Source: JALZMG01 sp963739975
Lineage (GTDB): Bacteria; Actinomycetota; Acidimicrobiia; Acidimicrobiales; Ilumatobacteraceae
DNA length: 64,000 bases
Direction: 5' to 3'
Assembly: GCA_963739975.1 (NCBI GenBank)
Contig: CAVUCK010000014.1
Coordinates: 62,001 to 126,000, forward strand
A program made the position numbers and the translations under genes. Position 1 is the first letter of the stretch. Each line of letters opens with the position of its first letter. The notes under the pieces are model-generated. The model saw only the letters and a program-made list of their open reading frames with translations. It was not told where the DNA came from and ran no database searches. This document shows, in pieces, positions 34,880 to 44,966 of this stretch.

Positions 34880-34951
34880 TGGTCCAGCTCGCCGATGCGA
34901 GCGAACGAGCGCCAGCGAGCGAGCGGCCACCAACTGCGCAGGCTGCAGGTG

Positions 34952-34970
34952 GCGTGGCCGGGGAACGCAG
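34952..34970 (-). repeat. short family G element after the Rieske oxygenase stop
   Basis: GCGTGGCCGGGGAACGCAG on the plus strand; it touches the stop codon at 34971-34973. The same 18 bases occur in both units of the tandem repeat at 16441-16540, also just after a stop. Confidence 0.6.
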
Positions 34971-36173
34971 TCACAGCTTGCCGGCCTGGGCGAGCAGCGT
35001 GCCGACGTACCAGTCGACGAACTGGATCACGCCATCCTCGTCGGCGGGGGCGTAGGGCCCGGGACGGTAGGCGGGTGAGGTGACCCCGCGCTGCGTGCGC
35101 TCGACGAGCGCCGTGTCCTGGCGGTTCGTCGCCGTCCACACCGCGGTGAGGCGATCGAGGTCGTCGTGCGTGCCGCCGGGCGGGACGAGCCACGTCGTGC
35201 GCAACTCGGTCGCGGTCGGGCCGAGCGGAAGGATGCGGAACGTCACGGCGTGGTCGGCCATGAAGTGATCCCAGGTCGACGGGTAGTGGTAGAGGAGCAG
35301 GTCGCCGAGGTCGAGGTCGGGCAGCGTGCCGAAGCGCCGGTCGACGGCCGGTGAACCGTCCATCGTCATCGACGTCGTGGCGTCCTCGAGCGGCATGCGC
35401 ATCACCCGGTACTGGTGTCGAGCGCCGGCGGCGAAGCGCGACGGCAGGCCGGCTGCCTCGGCGGCGTCGATCATCGCCTCCAGCCGCGCCCGCTCGGCGG
35501 CGGACCCGCCGCCCGAGTGCAGGGTCCCCTGCGGGAACGACGTGCACAGCTCCGGGTGGGCCTGCCGGCAGTGATGGCACTCCCGGTTGTTCTCCATCAC
35601 CAGCTTCCAGTTGCCCTGCTCGACGATGGTCTCACGGTGGGCCACGACGGCGTGGCGGAGGTCGAACGGCGCCAGGTACGGCTCGACCAACCGCCGCAGC
35701 GGCGCCGGGTCGGGCGGCTCGGCGGCGACGCAGACGAACACGAGACCGGCGACCGTCGTGCAGTGGGCCGAGCCGAGGGCCAGCGCGCCGCGGTCGACCT
35801 CGACCGGCACGTCGCGCCCGCCGGCGAACCCTCCGTCGTGCTGGTACGACCACTGGTGGTACGGGCACACCAGGCGCCGACCGATCCGGCCCGATTCGGC
35901 GTCGCAGATGATCGAGCCACGGTGGCGGCACACGTTGTGCAGGGCGCGCAGCTCGCCGTCGCCAGCGCGCAGCACGATCAGCGGGAACGCGCCGACCTGC
36001 AGCGTGAGGAAGTCGCCGGGCTCGAGCAGCTCGCACTCGTGGCCGGCGAACACCCACTCGCGGTGCCAGACGTGCTCCACGTCGAGCTCGAACGCCGCCT
36101 CGCTCGTGTACAGCGGGCCGGGCAGCGACCACCCGGGGCGGCGATCGGCGAGCAGCTCGAGCACGTTGTTCAC
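34971..36173 (-). CDS. Rieske non-haem iron oxygenase, alpha subunit (GbcA/stachydrine demethylase-like)
   Basis: 400 residues. The N-terminal Rieske domain has CRHRGS (about 82) and CPYHQW (about 103); the catalytic domain has NNRECHHCRQAHPELC, the mononuclear-iron histidine motif in the form seen in glycine betaine monooxygenase GbcA. Such enzymes hydroxylate an N-methyl group, releasing formaldehyde and giving dimethylglycine from betaine. A reductase (GbcB) is not in the window. The product would be the substrate of the FAD/GcvT enzymes at 512 and 7635, linking the two amine regions. Confidence 0.85.
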   Translation of the reverse strand: MNNVLELLADRRPGWSLPGPLYTSEAAFELDVEHVWHREWVFAGHECELLEPGDFLTLQVGAFPLIVLRAGDGELRALHNVCRHRGSIICDAESGRIGRRLVCPYHQWSYQHDGGFAGGRDVPVEVDRGALALGSAHCTTVAGLVFVCVAAEPPDPAPLRRLVEPYLAPFDLRHAVVAHRETIVEQGNWKLVMENNRECHHCRQAHPELCTSFPQGTLHSGGGSAAERARLEAMIDAAEAAGLPSRFAAGARHQYRVMRMPLEDATTSMTMDGSPAVDRRFGTLPDLDLGDLLLYHYPSTWDHFMADHAVTFRILPLGPTATELRTTWLVPPGGTHDDLDRLTAVWTATNRQDTALVERTQRGVTSPAYRPGPYAPADEDGVIQFVDWYVGTLLAQAGKL

Positions 36174-36188
36174 ACCGACACGACCCCG

Positions 36189-37043
36189 TCACCCGAGCCC
36201 GCGGGCGTCCTGCTTCAGCGCGGTGTCGATCGAGACGGCGGCGGCGATGACGAGCGTGTGCAATGGCTGCGGCGGCTTGACGTGGAGCTGCACGACGTAG
36301 TTGTCGGCGGTCGTGAACGCCGTCTTGGCGATGCCCTCGAACGTCTTGGTGATCCGAGCCACCTCGACGCCGCTGGCGTCCGCGATGCTCCAGTTCCAGG
36401 CCCGCCAGTTCTCGCCCCTGATCGCCCCCAGCCGCACACCGTCGGACTCGAGCCCGAAGTTGATCTTGCCGAACACGTTCTCCTGCACGATGCGCCCGAT
36501 CTCCTGTCCGTCGGGATCGGCCACGATGATCGCGCTCTTCACCACCTTGGCCGGGCGGGTGAGGTGCAGGAGCAGGCGGCCCTCGGCGTCGAGCACCTGC
36601 AGCTTGTGGGTCAGGAACTGATCGAAGCTGGACAGCAGCCGGAACGCCTTGCGCGCCGTCGACTGACCGACCTGCTGGACGAAGCCGACCGTCGTGCCGT
36701 TCGGGTCCATGACCCGGTACTGGTTGGTCAACTCGATGACCTTGGCCTTCTGGTTGACGACCAGGATCGGCTCGTCGAACAGGGTCCCACCGCCGGCCGG
36801 GATCTCGCCGACGATGCCGGCGCCCCGCCACCCCGAGTCGTGGATCTGACCCCGCACCCGGTCCGGGTTGGCCTCGTTGCCCACCGTCATCGCCCGGTCG
36901 AACCGGTCAAGCCGGGTCTCGACCGGGTCGGAGCCGGACACACCCTGATCGCTGACGTGGTCGGTCCACGCCGCGCCGTCGTAGTAGCGCAGCTCGTGGC
37001 GCTCGGTGGGATCGCGGTACCACGCGGCGGGGTGCGTCACCAT
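36189..37043 (-). CDS. DUF2510 plus LURP-one/scramblase-like protein
   Basis: 284 residues. The first 30 (AAWYRDPTERHELRYYDGAAWTDH) are a DUF2510 motif, common at the ends of actinobacterial membrane or secreted proteins. From about residue 85 the protein is a beta-rich Tubby-like C-terminal/phospholipid scramblase-type domain (FDEPILVVNQKAKVIELTNQYRVMD, RAWNWSIADASGVEVARITK). There are no membrane helices apart from a weak C-terminal segment. Function is unknown; lipid binding is a guess from the fold. It stands alone between the oxygenase and patatin genes. Confidence 0.8.
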   Translation of the reverse strand: MVTHPAAWYRDPTERHELRYYDGAAWTDHVSDQGVSGSDPVETRLDRFDRAMTVGNEANPDRVRGQIHDSGWRGAGIVGEIPAGGGTLFDEPILVVNQKAKVIELTNQYRVMDPNGTTVGFVQQVGQSTARKAFRLLSSFDQFLTHKLQVLDAEGRLLLHLTRPAKVVKSAIIVADPDGQEIGRIVQENVFGKINFGLESDGVRLGAIRGENWRAWNWSIADASGVEVARITKTFEGIAKTAFTTADNYVVQLHVKPPQPLHTLVIAAAVSIDTALKQDARGLG

Positions 37044-37064
37044 CGCTCAGAGGGTACGCCCGGC

Positions 37065-37112
37065 TTCTGCGTGAGCGAAGACGTCACCTCCGGTCTGTTC
37101 GCTCACGCAGAG
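37065..37112. repeat. 48-bp hairpin element, family F copy 1
   Basis: Ends TTCTGCGTGAGCGAA and TTCGCTCACGCAGAG pair; its right end lies one base from the stop of the patatin gene (minus strand). A 48-bp copy is at 48014-48061. Probable terminator for the patatin gene. Confidence 0.75.
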
Positions 37113-37113
37113 C

Positions 37114-40100
37114 TCATGATCCGGCGCCGGCGCGCTGGCGACGACGCTCCCGTTCCCGGCGGACCGACCACGTCCGCACGAGCTCGAAGCCGATCAGCGC
37201 CGCAGGGATGGCGACGAGCAGGGCGATGCGCACGCTGTGCAGGTCCTCCAGCCGTTCCAGCGACCAGCGCCTGGCCCCGCCGTACGAGCCGTTGAACAGC
37301 GCCCACCACGCCAGCACCCAGAGCCCTGCGGCCACGGCCCACCACAGCGCATGGAGCAGGTGGCGCCGTGACCCGATGATGCCGCGCACCACCTCGACGA
37401 CGGCGCCGATGGCGGCGACGACCACGCCGGCCCACAGCGCCGGACCGAGCCACGTCTCGTCACCACGGTCGCTGAACGTGTCGCTGATGACATCGGGCTC
37501 CAACATCAGGACCGCCGCCAGCAGCAGCACCAGCAGCACCGGAGCGATGCCGACGAGCGCCGGCCACCCGCGCACGCTGCGCACCGTCAGGGCGAGCCAA
37601 CCGGCGATGGCGACCAGCGCGGCGACCTGCAGCACTCCCGGGATGGCGATCCCGAACACGGCGAGCGCCAGCACCACCCCGCCGGCGGCGAGCAGCAGGT
37701 TGCGGAACGCCGCCGACGTCTTCGTGTCCGTGACCGCGCTGGCGGCGAGGTAGTACAGCCCGAGCAGCCCCCACCGCGCCATCCGCACCGGCCCCCGCAG
37801 CGGGCCGATGCCGAGACGGTCGCTGGCCACGAGGTTGCCGGCCACGGCGGCGGCCTGGGCAGCCGTGGCCGTCATCCGGTCCGAGCCGTACTCGCCGGCG
37901 ACTCGTTCCTTGGCAACGGGGCACGTGCGCACGAGGTGGGCGACCTGGTCCAGCGGGATCGGCGGCGGGACCGCAGGGGAGGCGGCCGGTGCCGGCTCGG
38001 TGGGGTCTGGTTGGCGCAGGTCCTGGAGATCAGGCGGGAGGTGGGGCCACAACGTGCCAAGGAGCTCCGTCGCCCGGTCGGACTCGGCGGCCTGCTCGTG
38101 GGCCGACTGGCGGATGGCGACGCCGACGGTGACCAGCTCGCGGCGGCCGATCAGCAGCTGCGCCGTCCTGACCAACGCCTCGGTGGTGCGCACCAGCTTG
38201 GGCGCCGCCAACGTGTTCCAGTGCTGCTCGAGCTCGGCCTCGATGGCCGGCTGATCGACGAGCCCGGCGAGGTATGCCTGGTCGTCGGCGCTCAGCTCGG
38301 GGAACGGGAGGCTGGTCGACGGGTCCACGCCGCCGGCGATCGCGGCGAGTCCCGCCGCGGCGTCACGGGGCGTCAAGTAGCGCTGCCGGATGCGCTCGCC
38401 ATCGAGGAGGACGGCGATCAGGTGGGCGGCGCCGTCGAGGGCACCCCACATCCAGTCGTTGGCTCGCCAGGACCGCTTGAGGAACCCGCCGAAGTGCCCG
38501 AGCTGCAGCCCGGCCACCTTGGCCGCCGCGCCGCCGTCCGGTGACAGTGGGGAGGCCGCGTCCGCCGACACCTGGACGAAGGCGATGCGCACCTCGCGGT
38601 CGTCGAGACCCTGGTCGGCCATCGTGTGCACGACGTAGAGCGCGAAGAGCTCCTCGAGGAGATCGTCCCACGTCCGCTGGTGCGGCGGCTGGGGCGGAGC
38701 TAGCGCGATCGGCGACCACGTCAAACGGATCAACTCGGCGGCGAGCCGGGCGGCCCGTCCGGCGTCGGATCCGCCCGTCGACCCGTCCGTGACCAGGCCG
38801 GGGACCGCGGGCAGGTTCCAGTCGGCGGCATCACCGGCAGCGGCCCACGCTTCGGTGACCCGCTGCCGCCAGTTCGGGAGGTGGCGGTCGGCGGCGAGGT
38901 AGCACAGCGGCGCCACGTCGGCGAGCAGTTCGGCGAGACGCCGCCCGATCAGCAGCTCGGCCCGGCGGTAGGCGGCGGCGACGGCGTCACGCCCGATGCC
39001 GTCAGGACCGGCCAGACGCGCCTGCAGCTCGTCGAGATCGACCGCCGCCCGAGCGGCCAGCACGCCCTCGGCGGCGGCGTCCCAGTCGGTCAGCGGCGCC
39101 GGACCGGCGACCCGCTCGAAGTGTTCGGTGGCGGCGGCGAAGAGCGCCTCGGCACGCGCCCAGGTGCGGGCTCGGCGCCACGCCGGCGCGTTGGAGCGGG
39201 CCGTGGCCAGCGGCACCGTCGGCAGCGGCCATCCGTCGTGGAGCGCCTCGGCACGGGCGGCAACCGTCTCGTCGTCGAGCGGCTCCCGACCGAGCTCGGC
39301 GCACCAGTAGTCGCCATCGACGGCGCGCAGCTCCTGCAGCAGCGCCCGCTGCCGGTGCACGAGCTGGCGCAGCTCACCGAGCCGCTCGCGTTCGTCGGGG
39401 AGGGTCTGGTTGCGCGCCGCCGCGGCACGCGTGGCGTCGCGGGCGGTGATCGGGAGCAGCGCGTAGGTCCGTCCGATCACGTTCAGCACGATCGAAGCGA
39501 GGTACTCCAGCGGATCGAGGCCGTAGCGCCACTGGCCGGCCCGGTCGCCTGGTGCGGCACCGAAGTCGGGGAAGTCCGAGGCCAGCCAGCCGATCCGGCC
39601 ACGCGCCGCCCGCAGCTCGTCCTCGAGATCCCCCCACGTGTAGTTCGCACCGTCCATCGGCGCCAGTGGGTCGTAGCCACCCGGCTGCGCCTGCAGCCGG
39701 CGCTGGATCGAGTCGAAGGCGCGCCGACGCAGCCAGATCGGGAACAGCTGGCGAGCCAGTCCCGGCAGATCGAGCACCGGGCCGGATGGGCCGGCCGAGT
39801 CGTCACGGACGCCAACGCTGAGCCCGAGGAGCAGCGCGGTCCGCGTGTTCCGCTGGCGGTCGAGGCGGTGGTTGTGCAGCGTGATCGTCGCCAGATCGGC
39901 GGCGACGGACTCGGTGCGCGGCAGGCTGACCAGCGCCTTCGACACGACGCTGGTCAGCGACGGCATGACCGTGGGGTCGTCGGCGCCGGCGCCGGGCTCC
40001 TCCTCGGCGGCGGCGACGTCGCCGGGATCGGGGTTGACGTACAGCAGGACGCGGCGGATCTCACCGTCAGCCGAGCGCGCCTTGATCGCCTCCAGCGCCG

Positions 40101-40869
40101 GTCCCACCGGCTGGTTGACGAGCACGCCGCCGTCGATGGCCCACCGGGTCGTGCGGAAGCTGGCGATGCCCGCCATGTCCGGCAGGTTGGCGCCGTTGTG
40201 GGCCACGGATCGGCCGATGGGGATGAGGGCGGGCTCGAAGGCGCCAGGGAACGAGGCGGTGGCCCGGGCGGCCAGGGCCAGCTTCGCCGCCAACCCACGG
40301 GGCGTGGCGAAGTGGTCGTCGGTGAACGTGAACCGGGCACGGTGGACGGGTTCGACGATCTTGGTCCCGAGATCGTCACGGAAGACGTGCGGCTCGGAGC
40401 TCAGCGTCGTGACGGTCATCGCCAGGTGGATCGGCGGCGGATCGGCGTCGGCCTCCCGCCGTTCCGATGGCACCCACCTGGCCAGCTCCTCGCCGAGCTG
40501 GGTCAGGAAGTAGGCGTCGCCGCGCAGCAGGCTGGGCGGGTCCTTCTCGTGGGGATGGCGGAGCAACTTGTCGAACCCGCCATCGCGCAGCCAGACGTCG
40601 CGCAGCCCGTCGAAGGCTTGCTCCTCCAGCCCGTAGGCCAACGCCGCGCTGAGGAAGGCGCCGTTGACGCCGCCGGCGCTGGCGCCGGTGATCACGTCGA
40701 CGGCGACGAGCGAGCGCGTCTCGCGGCACAGCGCGCCGTAGATGCCGGCGCCGCGCACGGCCCGGTAGATCTCGGCGACGACGCCGCCGATCCACACGGC
40801 CAACGACACACCGCCCGTCATCACGACGGCCAGCCGGACGACGCGCACATCTGGATCGGACGGGTCCAT
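37114..40869 (-). CDS. giant patatin-related lipase (DUF3376 type) with C-terminal membrane helices
   Basis: 1,251 residues from ATG 40869, preceded by GGAGGGAGGGA. The patatin fold occupies residues about 10-330: oxyanion-hole glycines in MTGGVSLAVWIGG (17-29), the nucleophile elbow GASAG with Ser64, and the catalytic Asp246 in AIDGG. A long helical middle region follows, and four hydrophobic segments near the C-terminus (LLAAGGVVLALAVFGIAI, VAALVAIAGWLAL, LVGIAPVLLVLLLAAVLML, LWAGVVVAAIGAVVEVV, plus two more) anchor it to the membrane. Patatins hydrolyse acyl esters of lipids. Relatives of this length are mainly actinobacterial. Its natural substrate is unknown. Confidence 0.85.
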   Translation of the reverse strand: MDPSDPDVRVVRLAVVMTGGVSLAVWIGGVVAEIYRAVRGAGIYGALCRETRSLVAVDVITGASAGGVNGAFLSAALAYGLEEQAFDGLRDVWLRDGGFDKLLRHPHEKDPPSLLRGDAYFLTQLGEELARWVPSERREADADPPPIHLAMTVTTLSSEPHVFRDDLGTKIVEPVHRARFTFTDDHFATPRGLAAKLALAARATASFPGAFEPALIPIGRSVAHNGANLPDMAGIASFRTTRWAIDGGVLVNQPVGPALEAIKARSADGEIRRVLLYVNPDPGDVAAAEEEPGAGADDPTVMPSLTSVVSKALVSLPRTESVAADLATITLHNHRLDRQRNTRTALLLGLSVGVRDDSAGPSGPVLDLPGLARQLFPIWLRRRAFDSIQRRLQAQPGGYDPLAPMDGANYTWGDLEDELRAARGRIGWLASDFPDFGAAPGDRAGQWRYGLDPLEYLASIVLNVIGRTYALLPITARDATRAAAARNQTLPDERERLGELRQLVHRQRALLQELRAVDGDYWCAELGREPLDDETVAARAEALHDGWPLPTVPLATARSNAPAWRRARTWARAEALFAAATEHFERVAGPAPLTDWDAAAEGVLAARAAVDLDELQARLAGPDGIGRDAVAAAYRRAELLIGRRLAELLADVAPLCYLAADRHLPNWRQRVTEAWAAAGDAADWNLPAVPGLVTDGSTGGSDAGRAARLAAELIRLTWSPIALAPPQPPHQRTWDDLLEELFALYVVHTMADQGLDDREVRIAFVQVSADAASPLSPDGGAAAKVAGLQLGHFGGFLKRSWRANDWMWGALDGAAHLIAVLLDGERIRQRYLTPRDAAAGLAAIAGGVDPSTSLPFPELSADDQAYLAGLVDQPAIEAELEQHWNTLAAPKLVRTTEALVRTAQLLIGRRELVTVGVAIRQSAHEQAAESDRATELLGTLWPHLPPDLQDLRQPDPTEPAPAASPAVPPPIPLDQVAHLVRTCPVAKERVAGEYGSDRMTATAAQAAAVAGNLVASDRLGIGPLRGPVRMARWGLLGLYYLAASAVTDTKTSAAFRNLLLAAGGVVLALAVFGIAIPGVLQVAALVAIAGWLALTVRSVRGWPALVGIAPVLLVLLLAAVLMLEPDVISDTFSDRGDETWLGPALWAGVVVAAIGAVVEVVRGIIGSRRHLLHALWWAVAAGLWVLAWWALFNGSYGGARRWSLERLEDLHSVRIALLVAIPAALIGFELVRTWSVRRERERRRQRAGAGS

Positions 40870-40948
40870 GCAGTCCCTCCCTCCCTCTCGAGCCGCGCCA
40901 GCCGCGGCTCGCACACCGACGGCCGTGACGGTAGATCCTGGCCGATCG

Positions 40949-43013
40949 CTATTGCGCGATGTGGGTCTTTCCCAGCTCCTCGATGGGCAGGAGGCAGCGG
41001 ATGCGGTGGCCGGGCTCGATCTCGACGACCGGCGGCTCGATCACGTCGCACTTGCCGGCCATGAACCGGTGGCACCGGGTGTGGAACACGCAGCCGGACG
41101 GCGGGTTGGCGGGGCTGGGGATCTCGCCGTCGAGGCGGATGCGAGTCGACGGCTCGCCGTCCACGCTGGGCACCGCCGACAGCAGTGCCTCGGTGTACGG
41201 GTGGTGCGGGCCGTTGAAGATCTGGTCCGTCGTCCCCTCTTCCTGGAGGCGCCCGAGGTACATCACGACGATGCGGTCGGCCAGGTAGCGCACGACCCCG
41301 AGGTCGTGGCTGATGAAGAGGTAGCTCGTGGACTCCGTGGTCTGCAGGTCGGACAGCAGGTTCAGGATCGCCGCCTGCACCGACACGTCGAGCGCGCTGG
41401 TCGGCTCGTCGCAGACCACGATGCGCGGATCGCCGGCGAACGCCCTGGCGATCGCCACGCGCTGCTTCAGCCCACCGGACAGCTGGCGCGGGCGCATGTC
41501 GAGGTGACGCGGCGACAGCCGCAGCGCGCCGGCCAGCGCGTCGACCCGGCGGTCGGCGTCGGCGCCGGTCACGCCGGTCAGCTTCTTGATCGTCCGCTTG
41601 AGGATCCGCCGCACGCTCCACGCCCGGTTGAGGGCGCTGTCGGGGTTCTGGAACACCATCTGCAGCGCCCGCATGTCCTCGGTGGGACGGTTGGCCGCCT
41701 TGCCGGCCAGCAGGTGCTCGTCGAGCTGGATCTCGCTTCCCGCGTCGGGCTCGTAGATGCCGAGCATCGCCTTGGCCAGCGTGGTCTTCCCCGAGCCAGA
41801 CTCACCGACGAGGCCCAGCGTCTCGCCGCCACCCAGGTCGAGCTCGATGCCGACCAGCGCCGGCACGTCATGGCCACGCTGGCGGAACGTCTTGGACACG
41901 TCGCGCATCTCGATGACGATGCGACCCTCGAGCCGATCGCCGCCGATGTCAGCGGGCGGCTCGGGCATCTGATCGAGCAGCTCGACGTGGTGGCAGCGGG
42001 TGTAGTGCGGGGCGTCAGAGCGGGCCGCCGAGTGACCGACATCCAGGTGGACGACCGGGGGCACCTCGGTCCGACACAGCTCGTCGGCCAGGGCGCAGCG
42101 GTCGACGTACACGCACGTCGGCAGGGGTGTCCCGATCTGGGGCAAGGTCCCGGGGATCGTGAACAGCGCCTGCTCGGACTTGCGCACGCCATGGCGGGGG
42201 AGGCACTGCAGCAAGCCGATCGTGTACGGGTGCTTGGGCGCCTCGAAGACCTCGACGGCGTCGCCTTCCTCGACGATCTTGCCGGCGTACATCACGCCGA
42301 CCCGATCGCACATGGAGCGGATCACGCCCAGGTTGTGGGCGATCAGCAGGATCGCCGCATCGGTCTCGTGACGCAGCGCCCGCACGAGGTCGAGGACCTC
42401 GGCCTCGACCGTGGCGTCGAGGCCGGTCGTGGGCTCGTCGAGGACGAGCAGCTTGGGATCGCCGGCCAGAGCCATGGCGATCACGACGCGCTGCTGCATG
42501 CCGCCCGACAGCTGGTGCGGGTACCGATCCATGACCCGCTTCGGGTCGCCGATGCGCACCTTGCGCAGCGCCACTTCGGCGTCGCGCTGGGCGTCCGACT
42601 TGTCGACGCCCAGGATCGTGAAGGCCTCGGCGACCTGCTCGGCCGATCTTCAACGTCGGGTTGAGCGCCGAGCCAGGGTCCTGGTACACCATCGACGCCT
42701 CGGCAGCCCGGAACTGGCGCAGCTCGCGCTCGGACATCTTGGTGACGTCGTCTCCATCGACGAGGATCCGTCCGCCGGTGATCATCCCGTTCGCCGGCAG
42801 GTAGCGCAGGGCGGCGAACGCCGTCGTCGACTTCCCGCACCCCGATTCGCCGACCAGGCCGTACGCCTCGCCGGGCCGGACGTGGAACGTGACCCCGCGC
42901 AGCACCTCGCGCGGGATGCCGCGCACCAGGTAGGCCAGCTCGAGGTCCTCGACGGAGAGGGCGTGGGCCGTCGGGTCTCCGATGGGGATCTCTTCGATCT
43001 CTTCGACCGTCAT
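40949..43013 (-). CDS. dipeptide/oligopeptide ABC importer, fused double ATP-binding protein, one frameshift near 42643
   Basis: One polypeptide of about 688 residues holding two ATPases, equal to DppD and DppF fused. First domain: Walker A GESGCGKSTT, signature LSGGMQQRV, Walker B LLVLDEPTTGLD, then the oligopeptide C-terminal tail with four cysteines. Second: GESGSGKTTL, LSGGLKQRVAIARA, IVVCDEPTSALD, and GCVFHTRCH near the end. After NPTLKIG the frame is lost and resumes with EQVAEAFTILGVDKSDAQR if one base is dropped from GGCCGAG near 42643. ATG 43013 overlaps the permease stop. It powers the transporter with the two permeases and binding protein upstream. Confidence 0.88.
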
Positions 43014-43972
43014 GCTGAGAACACCGCCTCGATGGAATCGGCGACCAGGTTGGTGGCGATGACCAGGCTGGCGATGGCCAGCCCTGGGAACAGCGTCGGC
43101 CACCACTGCCCCGCCTGGATCAGCCGGTAGGTCTCCTCGATCTGCACCCCCCAGTCCGGAGACGGCGGCTGGATGCCGACGCCCAGGAAGGACAGCGTGG
43201 CGATCGTGAACACGGCGTACCCGACGCGCACGGTCAACTCGACGACGATCGTGCCGGACAGGTTGGGCAGGATCTCGCGCGTCATCACGTACAACCCCGA
43301 CTCGCCGCGCAGCTTGGCCGACGTGACGTAGTCGAGCTGCGACTCGGAGAGCACGGCGGCGCGGATCGTGCGCGTCACGATCGGGGTGAACAGCACGGCC
43401 ACCGTCATCACCACGACGAACCGAGAGGAACCGAGCGTGGCCAGCGTGAGGATGGCGATCAGGATCACGGGGATCGACAGCAGCGCTTCGACCACCCGTC
43501 CGAAGACCTCGTCGACCCAACCGCGGTAGTAGCCCATGAGCAGTCCGAGCAGGGTTCCCGCGACCACGCCGATCACGGCCGCGATGGGTGCGGCGATCAA
43601 CACGTCACGGGCACCGGCCATGACCCGCGACAGCACATCACGGCCCAGCTGATCCGTTCCGAACCAGTGCTCGCTGCTCGGGAACGCACTCGGTTCAGCA
43701 CTCGGGAGGAGCGGGGGGTACGGCGTGATCCGATCGCCGAGGACGGCGCAAACGATCCAGAACAGCAGGATGAGCGTTCCGGCGATGAACGACGGCCGGC
43801 GGAGCAGGAGCCGCAGCCGCTCCCGCCGAGCCTGGCGACGGGCCTCCCGGTTGTCGAGCGCCACGGTGGTCGGGTGCGCCTCACCGACGAGATCGGACAC
43901 CGCCTCGCCGGCCGCGATCTCGACCTGCGCGGCCGCTGACGACGGATCGGGCGGCGGGACGTTCATCGACAT
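43010..43972 (-). CDS. dipeptide/oligopeptide-type ABC transporter permease (DppC-like)
   Basis: 320 residues; a polar N-terminus, a first helix (SFIAGTLILLFWIVCAVLG), a periplasmic loop with HWFGTDQLGRDVLSRVMAGAR, and five more helices. The ATPase-contact (EAA) loop is SAKLRGESGLYVMTREILPN. It pairs with the DppB-like permease seven bases upstream to form the membrane channel. Confidence 0.9.
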   Translation of the reverse strand: MSMNVPPPDPSSAAAQVEIAAGEAVSDLVGEAHPTTVALDNREARRQARRERLRLLLRRPSFIAGTLILLFWIVCAVLGDRITPYPPLLPSAEPSAFPSSEHWFGTDQLGRDVLSRVMAGARDVLIAAPIAAVIGVVAGTLLGLLMGYYRGWVDEVFGRVVEALLSIPVILIAILTLATLGSSRFVVVMTVAVLFTPIVTRTIRAAVLSESQLDYVTSAKLRGESGLYVMTREILPNLSGTIVVELTVRVGYAVFTIATLSFLGVGIQPPSPDWGVQIEETYRLIQAGQWWPTLFPGLAIASLVIATNLVADSIEAVFSA

Positions 43973-43979
43973 GTCGAGC

Positions 43980-44936
43980 TCAGCTCCGTGCCGGCGCCAG
44001 ACGGGCGCGCGGGTTCATCCAGGCGATCACGAGATCGGCGGCGAGCGTGCAGAGCATGTAGATGATCCCGACGCAGATCACCCCAGCGGTGAGCATCGGG
44101 AAATCCTTGCTCTGGGCGGCGTTGTAGATCAGGTTCCCGAGGCCGGGATAGTTGAAGATCAGCTCCAGTCCGACGAGGCCGCTGAAGAGGTAGCCGATCT
44201 GGGTGCCGACGACGGACACTGTGGGCTGCAGGCCGTTGCGCATCACGTGGCGGCGCATGACCCGCCGGTTGCTCAAGCCCTTCATCACCGCCGTGCGCGT
44301 GTAGTCGGAGTCGAGGGAGGCGATGATCCCGGCCCGGGTCATCCGAGCGATGTAGCCGAAGTACACCACGACGAGGGCGATCGCCGGGATGATCAAGTGG
44401 TTCAGCTCGGTCAGCAGTCCGGAGTCGCGCGGGGCGACCGCCAGCGGTGGGAACCAGCCCAGCTTCACGCCGAGCAAGTACTGCAGCGTCACGCCAGACA
44501 CGAACTCGGGGATCGACGAGCTGGCCAACCCCAGCGTAACGACGGCGCGGTCGGCGGCCGTGTCGCGCCGGCGGGCGGCGAAGATGCCGGCGGCGATGGC
44601 CAGGGGCACGGTCATCACCAAGCCGAGGAACACCAGGCGGGCCGAGCGTCCGAGCGCCGGGAACAGCAGGTCGTTGACGGGCTGGCGGTACTGGAACGAG
44701 TCACCGAAGTCGAACGTGACGGTGTTCTTCAGGAGCCGCAAGTACTGGGTCAGCAGCGGGTCGTCGGTGCCCAACCGCTCGTTGATGTCGTCGACCGTCG
44801 CCTGCGGGGCGAACGGCCCGGCGATGCTGCGGCCCGGATCGCTGGGGAAGACGTTGACGATGAGGAAGACGGCGGTGACGAGGAGGAACAGCGTGACCAC
44901 GGACAGCGCGACCCGGCGGATGACGTACCGCGACAT
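43980..44936 (-). CDS. dipeptide/oligopeptide-type ABC transporter permease (DppB-like)
   Basis: 318 residues beginning YVIRRVALSVVTLFLLVTAVF, the usual DppB start, with the loop YLRLLKNTVTFDFGDSFQYR and the EAA loop TAVMKGLSNRRVMRRHVMRNG. Six membrane helices. It forms the channel with the DppC-like subunit; the binding protein gene lies 30 bases upstream, so all four genes form one operon. Confidence 0.9.
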   Translation of the reverse strand: MSRYVIRRVALSVVTLFLLVTAVFLIVNVFPSDPGRSIAGPFAPQATVDDINERLGTDDPLLTQYLRLLKNTVTFDFGDSFQYRQPVNDLLFPALGRSARLVFLGLVMTVPLAIAAGIFAARRRDTAADRAVVTLGLASSSIPEFVSGVTLQYLLGVKLGWFPPLAVAPRDSGLLTELNHLIIPAIALVVVYFGYIARMTRAGIIASLDSDYTRTAVMKGLSNRRVMRRHVMRNGLQPTVSVVGTQIGYLFSGLVGLELIFNYPGLGNLIYNAAQSKDFPMLTAGVICVGIIYMLCTLAADLVIAWMNPRARLAPARS

Positions 44937-44966
44937 CGCCGGACCGCCTGCCCGTTGCCGTTCGCG

